Source of the DNA: an uncultured Porphyromonadaceae bacterium
Lineage (GTDB): Bacteria; Bacteroidota; Bacteroidia; Bacteroidales; Muribaculaceae
DNA length: 57,320 nt
Direction of reading: 5' to 3'
NCBI GenBank assembly: GCA_947573485.1
Contig: CANPGB010000021.1
Location: 1 to 57,320 of the forward strand
Shown: piece by piece, positions 51,877 to 57,320 of the stretch
Layout of the letters: each line of letters starts with the position of its first letter
How positions within the stretch are numbered: position 1 is the first letter of the stretch
Translations under genes and position numbers: made by a program
Notes under the pieces: generated by a model
The model's input: only the letters and a program-made list of their open reading frames with translations
Database searches by the model: none
What the model was told of the DNA's origin: nothing

Positions 51877-53313
51877 TTAATAAGATAGAACGTTTTTACG
51901 CGAGGCATCGAGCTTCAACAGTATGAACAGAAGTATGGTGAAGCCCCAGAGCGAGGAGCCTCCGTAGCTGAAGAAGGGCAAAGGTATGCCTATCACAGGG
52001 CAAAGCCCTATGACCATGCCTATGTTTATGCAGAAATGAAAGATGAAATACGATGCCACGCAGTAGGCGTAGACGCGCCCGAAAGTGGTAGGCTGGCGCT
52101 CGCCTATGGCAAGCACACGCAGTATAAGGGCAAGGAAAAGGAGGGTGACAATCATGGCGCCCACGAAACCCTCTTCTTCGCCTATGGTGCAGAAAATAAA
52201 GTCGGTGTGTTGCTCGGGCACATATTTCAGCTTGGTCTGGGTGCCGTTGAGGAAGCCTTTGCCGAAGAAACCGCCCGAGCCAATGGCAATTTTCGACTGG
52301 TTCACGTTATATCCGGCATTGCGCAGGTCTTCCACAATGCCGAGAGCCACCTGAATACGCAGCTTCTGGTGCGGCTGGAGCTTGTCGAAAGCCATGTTCA
52401 CCGAGAAGAGGAAGGCCACCGAGAGCACGGCTGTAGCGGCGGCAACGTAGAGCTTTGGGCGGCGGCAGCGTATGGCTTCCACCACCACATAGATGCAGGC
52501 CACACCTATTATGCCGAGGTTGATAGCCAATGTAGGTGGAGTGATTCCGGCGAGGTCAAGGCCATACTCTGTGAGCCCGGCCACGGCAAAACCTATGAAG
52601 AGGTTGCGCGCTATCTCGTAGCGCCGCGAGTACATCATGCCCATGGCCGTCATAACAAGCATTATCATCAGGAAGACTATGAACTCACCCGTGGGAATAC
52701 CGAGTATCATGGTCTCGGTGTACTTGATAGCCACCACGAAAATCACCACGGCGAAAAGCGCAGCAAAGAGCACGAGGCCGCTCATGCCCTCGCGGTAAAG
52801 CACAAAGAAGAGAGCCATGAAAGTCAGCGCCGAGCCGGTCTCGTTCTGCAGCAGGATGAGCACTATAGGCACCACTATTATACCCACGGCCTTCACATAG
52901 TTGCCAATCTTGGCGTTGAGGTCGAAGTGGTAGCTGCTGAACAACTTCGCCAAGGCGAGTGCCGTGGCAAATTTGGCAAACTCGGCAGGCTGCAAGCTCA
53001 TCGAGCCGAAGGTTATCCACGAGCGCGAGCCCTTGATGTCGTGCGCAAGGAATGGCGTGACTGCCAACAATATAAGCACAGCTATATATATCGGGTAAGC
53101 ATAGGTCTCATACATGCGCGAGTCAATGAGCAGAATCACAAGACCCAAAGCCAGCGAGAGGCCTATCCAGCGCAACTGCTTGCCCGAGAACTCGGTGGCG
53201 GCAAACATCGAGGCATTGTCGAAGTCGTAGCTCGCCGCATAGATGCTCACCATGCCTGCGAGCACCATTATAAGATATATTATAACAGTGGGCCAGTCGA
53301 GGTTGCGGAACAT
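51877..53313 (-). CDS. rodA: Rod-shape peptidoglycan polymerase RodA
   Basis: SEDS-family glycosyltransferase, 478 residues, working with PBP2 in side-wall growth. About ten or more helices with GSRSWITFGSMSLQPAEFAKFATAL (the conserved Asp/Glu loop region), and VIGIPLPFFSYGGSSL near the C-terminus. The ATG at 53313 leaves a 10-base gap to mrdA; an ATG at 53346 would overlap mrdA by 23 bases and is less like other RodA starts. Confidence 0.93.
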   Translation of the reverse strand: MFRNLDWPTVIIYLIMVLAGMVSIYAASYDFDNASMFAATEFSGKQLRWIGLSLALGLVILLIDSRMYETYAYPIYIAVLILLAVTPFLAHDIKGSRSWITFGSMSLQPAEFAKFATALALAKLFSSYHFDLNAKIGNYVKAVGIIVVPIVLILLQNETGSALTFMALFFVLYREGMSGLVLFAALFAVVIFVVAIKYTETMILGIPTGEFIVFLMIMLVMTAMGMMYSRRYEIARNLFIGFAVAGLTEYGLDLAGITPPTLAINLGIIGVACIYVVVEAIRCRRPKLYVAAATAVLSVAFLFSVNMAFDKLQPHQKLRIQVALGIVEDLRNAGYNVNQSKIAIGSGGFFGKGFLNGTQTKLKYVPEQHTDFIFCTIGEEEGFVGAMIVTLLFLALILRVLAIGERQPTTFGRVYAYCVASYFIFHFCINIGMVIGLCPVIGIPLPFFSYGGSSLWGFTILLFILLKLDASRKNVLSY

Positions 53314-53323
53314 CGACGCCGGG

Positions 53324-55183
53324 TCATTTCTTCTTGGCAGGGGCATAGAAAATCGACGATTTAAGCATTTGCTCTTCCATATATTTACGCTCGGGAGCTA
53401 TGGTGCCCGTAAGGTATTTCTCCATTACAAGACTGCCAATAGGCACACCGTAGGTGGCACCCCAGCCGCCGTTCTCCACATACACCGCCACGGCGATTTT
53501 GGGCTCGTGATAAGGCGCGAAGCCCATGAAGGCGGAGTGGTCTTTGCCGTGGGGGTTTTGGGCGGTACCCGTCTTGCCGCACACCTCTATTCCCGGTATG
53601 GCTGCGCGGCGGCATGTGCCTCCTGTCACGGCCATGCGCATACCCTCGGCGACGTCGTCGTAGTGGTGGGCGTCGATAGTAGGCCTGCGCACCTCAAGAA
53701 TTTCGGAGGGCATAACGGTATCCTGGATAGCTTTTACAACATGGGGCGTGATAAAGTGGCCGCGGTTGGCTATGGTGGCACCGAGGTTGGTAATCTGCAG
53801 CGGCGTGGCAAGAATCTCGCCCTGCCCTATCGCCACCGAGATTATGGTGTTGGCGCTCCAATGCCCCTCGGAGTAGAATTTATCGTAGAATTTGGCGTTG
53901 GGAATAAATCCGCGGCTCTCGCTGGGCAGGTCGATGCCGAGCTTGTAGCCGTAGCCCATGGATACCAAGTGGTTTTTCCAAATTTCGAATGCCTTGGCCG
54001 AGGAGCCGTATTTGCTACGGCGGTCAATCATGGCCTTGAAACCCCAGCAGAAGAAAGCGTTGCACGAGGTTTGCAGCGCAGGCTTCAGTGGCAGGGGTGA
54101 GGCATGGCCGTGGCAGCCCACACGCAAGCCGCCGCTGATGTAGCCGTGCGAGCAAGGGTAGGTGGTGTGCAGGTCTATGATACCCTCCTGCAGGAAGATC
54201 AGGCCCTGGGTAGGCTTGAAAGTGGAGCCCGGGGGATATGTGCCCATGAGGGCGCGGTCGAAGAGCGGCCACGTCTCGTCCTGCACAAGCTTGCGGTAAT
54301 TCTTGCCACGCTCGCGGCCAACGAGCAGCGTGGGGTCGTAGTTGGGCATCGACACCATGCAGAGCACCTCGCCAGTCTCGGGCTCTATGGCCACAACGGC
54401 GCCGCGTTTGCCCACCATGAGCGATTCGGCGTACTGCTGCAGCTTTATGTCGAGACTCAGTCGTATGTCACGCCCCGAAATGGGCTCGACGTCGTGGGCA
54501 CCGTCCTCATAGCGGCCCTGGATACGTCCGCGGGCATCACGTATGAGAATCTCCGTACCCTTCACGCCTCTGAGATAAGCCTCATAGCTCTTCTCTATGC
54601 CGAGGTCGCCGGTATAGTCGCCGGGAGCATAATAGTCGTCGCGGTCGATGTCGGCCTGCGATACCTCGCGTATGTTACCTAACACATTTGCCGCCGTGGG
54701 GTGGTTATACTGGCGCAGAATCCTCTTCTGTATGAAGAAGCCGGGGAAGCGGTAGAGCTTCTCCTGCAGGCGCCCGTAGTCCTGCGCCGACAGCTGCGCT
54801 ATGAGGCGCTGCGGCGTATACGACGAATAGCCCGGGTTCATGCGCTTGTCTTTCATATCCACAAAGCGCTTGTCGAGCTGCTCGCGGGTAATGTTGAGTG
54901 TAGCGCAGAAATCGAGGGTGTCGAAAGGCTGCACATCGCGCGGGATGAGCATGACGTCGTAGGCAGGCTGGTTGAAAACCACGAGTTCGCCGTTGCGGTC
55001 GTATATAAGGCCACGCGAGGGGTAGACGGTCTTTTTCAGGAAAGCGTTGGAGTCGGCCGAACGCTTATATTTCTCATCGGCGAGCTGCAGGTCGAAGAGC
55101 CTCACCAGATAGATGAGGGCAATAAGCACCACAAAGCCGCCTATTATATATTTTCTTTTTTCGAGATTGTAGTTTTTACGCAC
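53324..55183 (-). CDS. mrdA: Penicillin-binding protein 2
   Basis: Class B transpeptidase, 619 residues. One N-terminal helix (about 11-30), a dimerisation/pedestal domain, and the transpeptidase with PPGSTFKP (Ser-320, SxxK) and GKTGTAQNP (KTG). It partners with RodA, encoded next. The gene precedes rodA and follows mreD by 45 bases. Confidence 0.95.
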   Translation of the reverse strand: MRKNYNLEKRKYIIGGFVVLIALIYLVRLFDLQLADEKYKRSADSNAFLKKTVYPSRGLIYDRNGELVVFNQPAYDVMLIPRDVQPFDTLDFCATLNITREQLDKRFVDMKDKRMNPGYSSYTPQRLIAQLSAQDYGRLQEKLYRFPGFFIQKRILRQYNHPTAANVLGNIREVSQADIDRDDYYAPGDYTGDLGIEKSYEAYLRGVKGTEILIRDARGRIQGRYEDGAHDVEPISGRDIRLSLDIKLQQYAESLMVGKRGAVVAIEPETGEVLCMVSMPNYDPTLLVGRERGKNYRKLVQDETWPLFDRALMGTYPPGSTFKPTQGLIFLQEGIIDLHTTYPCSHGYISGGLRVGCHGHASPLPLKPALQTSCNAFFCWGFKAMIDRRSKYGSSAKAFEIWKNHLVSMGYGYKLGIDLPSESRGFIPNAKFYDKFYSEGHWSANTIISVAIGQGEILATPLQITNLGATIANRGHFITPHVVKAIQDTVMPSEILEVRRPTIDAHHYDDVAEGMRMAVTGGTCRRAAIPGIEVCGKTGTAQNPHGKDHSAFMGFAPYHEPKIAVAVYVENGGWGATYGVPIGSLVMEKYLTGTIAPERKYMEEQMLKSSIFYAPAKKK

Positions 55184-55228
55184 GGAGTCCGGGTGTGTGG
55201 GAGGAGTTTGGGAGGGAGAAAACAGCTA

Positions 55229-55744
55229 CTATGTGTCGCGGCGCCGCATGGTGAGGCAGTCGAGGGCGTAGAGCACCACAAAGGTGTAGGCCGACGAGGC
55301 CGCTATGCGCAGTATCAGAAGCTTGAAGCTGAAAAACTGGAAAGCCTCTACCGTGAACAGCATGGCAGTATAGGCCAATACCATGGTTATCATATACTTC
55401 ATATACGCCGCATGACCCATGGTCACCGACGAGGGGCTGCGCGAGGCAAGGTCATCGTCGAGCGACACGTAGAGGTGGAAGAGCGGCTTGCGCGCAAAGG
55501 CAAGTATGGTGCAGCACAGGGCGTTGACGCCGGGTGTGTCGCAGAACACGTCGAGGAAGAAGCCCGCCAGGAAGCCGAGGAGAGTCGAGAGGTTCGTTCC
55601 CACGGTCACGGGCAGACTTATTATAAGGTAGAGAAACACCAAGGGCACGGCCACGTTGAAGAGTATGGCGTGGTCGAAGACTATTGCCTGTGCCGGAATA
55701 AGCAATATGAAAGCCAGGGCGTATTTTATAGCATATTTAGTCAT
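55229..55744 (-). CDS. mreD: Rod shape-determining protein MreD
   Basis: A 171-residue membrane protein with five to six helices, in the fixed place between mreC and mrdA. The ATG at 55744 (MTKYAIKYALAFILL) lies 4 bases after mreC; the longer frame to 55789 would overlap mreC. The GFLAGFFLDVFCDTPGVNAL segment fits MreD. Confidence 0.88.
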   Translation of the reverse strand: MTKYAIKYALAFILLIPAQAIVFDHAILFNVAVPLVFLYLIISLPVTVGTNLSTLLGFLAGFFLDVFCDTPGVNALCCTILAFARKPLFHLYVSLDDDLASRSPSSVTMGHAAYMKYMITMVLAYTAMLFTVEAFQFFSFKLLILRIAASSAYTFVVLYALDCLTMRRRDT

Positions 55745-55748
55745 GGTC

Positions 55749-56618
55749 TCAATTGCCGAAGGGGTTCTTTTTAGAGTCGTTTTCCTCACCGGCGCTGAGT
55801 GCCCTTATCTCGTCGGCATGGTTGTTCACCACCACCTGAACATTGCTCAGGGTGGTGAAGTCGGCAAGCAGCCTCACGCGCAGGGTGAAGAAGTTCTGGT
55901 TCTTGTCGGTGTCGTCGTCGAGCACCACACCCACGGGGAGACCCGGAGGGAACACCGCCGAGTAGCCGCTGGTCACAATAGTGTCGCCAACCTTGAACAC
56001 CGTGTGGCGCGGCAGCTCCTCGAGCACGGCCTCGGTGGGGTTCTTGCCGTCCCACACGAGCGAGCCGAAGTAGTCGCTGCGCTTGATCTTGCACGAGAGC
56101 CTGAAATGCGGGTTGAGGAGCGAGATAACACGCGCCGAGTGGGTACCCACATTGCTCACGATGCCCACCACGCCGTTGCGGTCTATCACACCGAGCTCGG
56201 GGCGCACACCGTCGGCACTCCCCTTGTTCACGGTAAGGTAGTTATAGGGGCGCGCGATTGAGTTGTTTATCACATGCGCCACTATAAACGAGAAGGGAGG
56301 CACGCCGCTGTCGGGCACGAGCGTATCGGTGAAAGCGGCCTCGCGCAGGGCGTCGAGGTTCTCCTCAAGGGCAGCGATGCGGGCCTGCAGCTCGGCATTG
56401 TTGCGGTTGAGGTCCTCGTTGATTTCGTGCAGGTTGAAGTACGAGGTAACGTTGTTGGCACTCTTGTAGGCCGTCGAGGCGAGCTTTCCGGCCGACGTTA
56501 TATACACATGCTGCCTGTAAGGGTCGTCACGGAAAAGCAGCATGCAGCTTATCACCACGAAAAACGTGAAGACAAACCACTTGCTGTTTTTAACAATAAA
56601 GCTGAAAAGCTCGTTCAC
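55749..56618 (-). CDS. mreC: Rod shape-determining protein MreC
   Basis: A 289-residue bitopic protein of the elongasome: one N-terminal helix (about 12-28), a coiled coil (about 60-95, NRNNAELQARIAALEENLDA), and the beta-rich MreC domain with VNKGSADGVRPELGVID and NGVVGIVSNVG. It starts with GTG, 15 bases after mreB. Confidence 0.93.
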   Translation of the reverse strand: MNELFSFIVKNSKWFVFTFFVVISCMLLFRDDPYRQHVYITSAGKLASTAYKSANNVTSYFNLHEINEDLNRNNAELQARIAALEENLDALREAAFTDTLVPDSGVPPFSFIVAHVINNSIARPYNYLTVNKGSADGVRPELGVIDRNGVVGIVSNVGTHSARVISLLNPHFRLSCKIKRSDYFGSLVWDGKNPTEAVLEELPRHTVFKVGDTIVTSGYSAVFPPGLPVGVVLDDDTDKNQNFFTLRVRLLADFTTLSNVQVVVNNHADEIRALSAGEENDSKKNPFGN

Positions 56619-56633
56619 CTTTCCGGGCCGCTA

Positions 56634-57320
56634 TCAGCGGATAAGGAATGAGAAACGGTGAATGTTCTTTAGTGCCACGCCCGTACCCTTGGCCACGCAA
56701 AGCAGGGGGTCGTCGGCGATATGGAACTGGATGCCGATCTTATCGATGAGGCGCTTGTCGAGGCCACGCAGGAGCGCACCGCCACCGGCGAGGTAGATAC
56801 CGTTCTTCACGATGTCGGCATAGAGCTCAGGGGGAGTCTGCTCAAGGGCGCTGAGCACGGCAGCCTCGATTTTGCTGATAGTCTTCTCGATGCAGTGGCA
56901 TATCTCCTGGTAGCTCACAGGCACCTCAAGGGGCAGCGCCGTCATAAGGTTGGGGCCGTGTACAACATAGTCTTCAGGCGGATTCTCAAGCTCGGTGAGG
57001 GCCGAACCCACGTGCATCTTGATTTGCTCGGCGGTGCGCACACCTACCTTAATATTATGCGCGCGACGCATGTGGTTGAGAATATCGTCGGTGAGGTCGT
57101 CGCCGGCCACCTGGATACTCTTGTTGCTCACGATACCGCCGAGCGAGATAACGGCGATTTCAGTAGTACCGCCACCTATGTCGACAATCATGTTGCCCTG
57201 CGGAGCCTCAACGTCCAGGCCGATACCGAGGGCGGCAGCCATAGGCTCGTGGATCATGTACACGTCGCGGCCGTCGGCGTGCTCCGAGGAGTCGCGCACG
57301 GCGCGCACCTCAACTTCGGT
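56634..57320 (-). CDS. mreB: Rod shape-determining protein MreB (C-terminal part)
   Basis: The window ends inside this gene; 228 residues of the C-terminal part are visible and the frame stays open to base 57320. TEVEVRAVRD..., VYMIHEPMAAALGIGLDVEA, IVDIGGGTTEIAVISLGG (the actin-fold phosphate 2 segment) and IYLAGGGALLRGLDKRL (adenosine motif) are diagnostic. It is the first gene of mreB-mreC-mreD-mrdA-rodA. Confidence 0.95.
   Translation of the reverse strand, partial: TEVEVRAVRDSSEHADGRDVYMIHEPMAAALGIGLDVEAPQGNMIVDIGGGTTEIAVISLGGIVSNKSIQVAGDDLTDDILNHMRRAHNIKVGVRTAEQIKMHVGSALTELENPPEDYVVHGPNLMTALPLEVPVSYQEICHCIEKTISKIEAAVLSALEQTPPELYADIVKNGIYLAGGGALLRGLDKRLIDKIGIQFHIADDPLLCVAKGTGVALKNIHRFSFLIR

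Overview
The window looks like chromosomal DNA of a member of the Bacteroidales, probably a fairly GC-rich gut lineage of the Muribaculaceae type (the family is an inference, not proven). Reasons: eight intergenic regions carry the Bacteroidetes-type promoter (TTTG or a near match, 19-21 bases, TAnnTTTG); there is a TonB-dependent receptor with a carboxypeptidase-regulatory-like N-terminus, DUF5689 lipoproteins, a pyrophosphate-dependent phosphofructokinase, a Bacteroides-type histone-H1-like protein, secreted proteins ending in EYFNLQG-type tags, and Kdo/lipid A genes. No rRNA, tRNA, CRISPR array or insertion sequence with a transposase was found.

Layout. (1) 1-1285: an AT-richer accessory patch with an Abi_2/HEPN protein, a divergent promoter driving a short two-hairpin RNA, and inverted copies of a palindromic repeat on both sides. 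(2) 1286-5127 (-): nfnA-nfnB-znuA-znuC, a tightly overlapping operon joining an electron-bifurcating or glutamate-synthase-like flavoenzyme pair to a zinc/manganese ABC importer whose permease is missing. (3) 5266-15875: a divergent secreted cluster with an endonuclease/phosphatase-family enzyme and an adhesin-like protein on one strand, and a TonB receptor with two DUF5689 surface lipoproteins on the other. (4) 15952-24750: ABM monooxygenase, queF-queC (queuosine), histone H1-like protein, a five-gene envelope operon (ThiE-like, flippase-like, NfeD protease, kdsB, M16 protease-like), then pfp. (5) 25339-31088: secreted InlB-repeat protein, then gltX-waaA and an ArgC-like pseudoenzyme. (6) 31092-42906 (-): pheS-crcB-nth-TRIC-gtrA, a secreted M6 metalloprotease, and PASTA-rluD-aroE-yeiH-comEC. 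(7) 43315-45792: an AT-richer pair of lipoproteins, a C10 cysteine protease and a serpin. (8) 45875-51219: menD-menB (menaquinone), then a BamA-like barrel with an EptA-type phosphoethanolamine transferase. (9) 51577-57320 (-): a Dabb protein and the rod-shape operon mreB(partial)-mreC-mreD-mrdA-rodA.

Most of the window is ordinary housekeeping for envelope growth, LPS core, quinone, queuosine and translation. The candidates for something undescribed are the Abi_2 protein with its adjacent structured RNA, the nuclease/TonB/DUF5689 cluster, the C10 protease-serpin pair, the two apparent pseudoenzymes (ArgC-like without its cysteine, M16 without HxxEH), and a family of long palindromic intergenic elements present in three full copies and one fragment.
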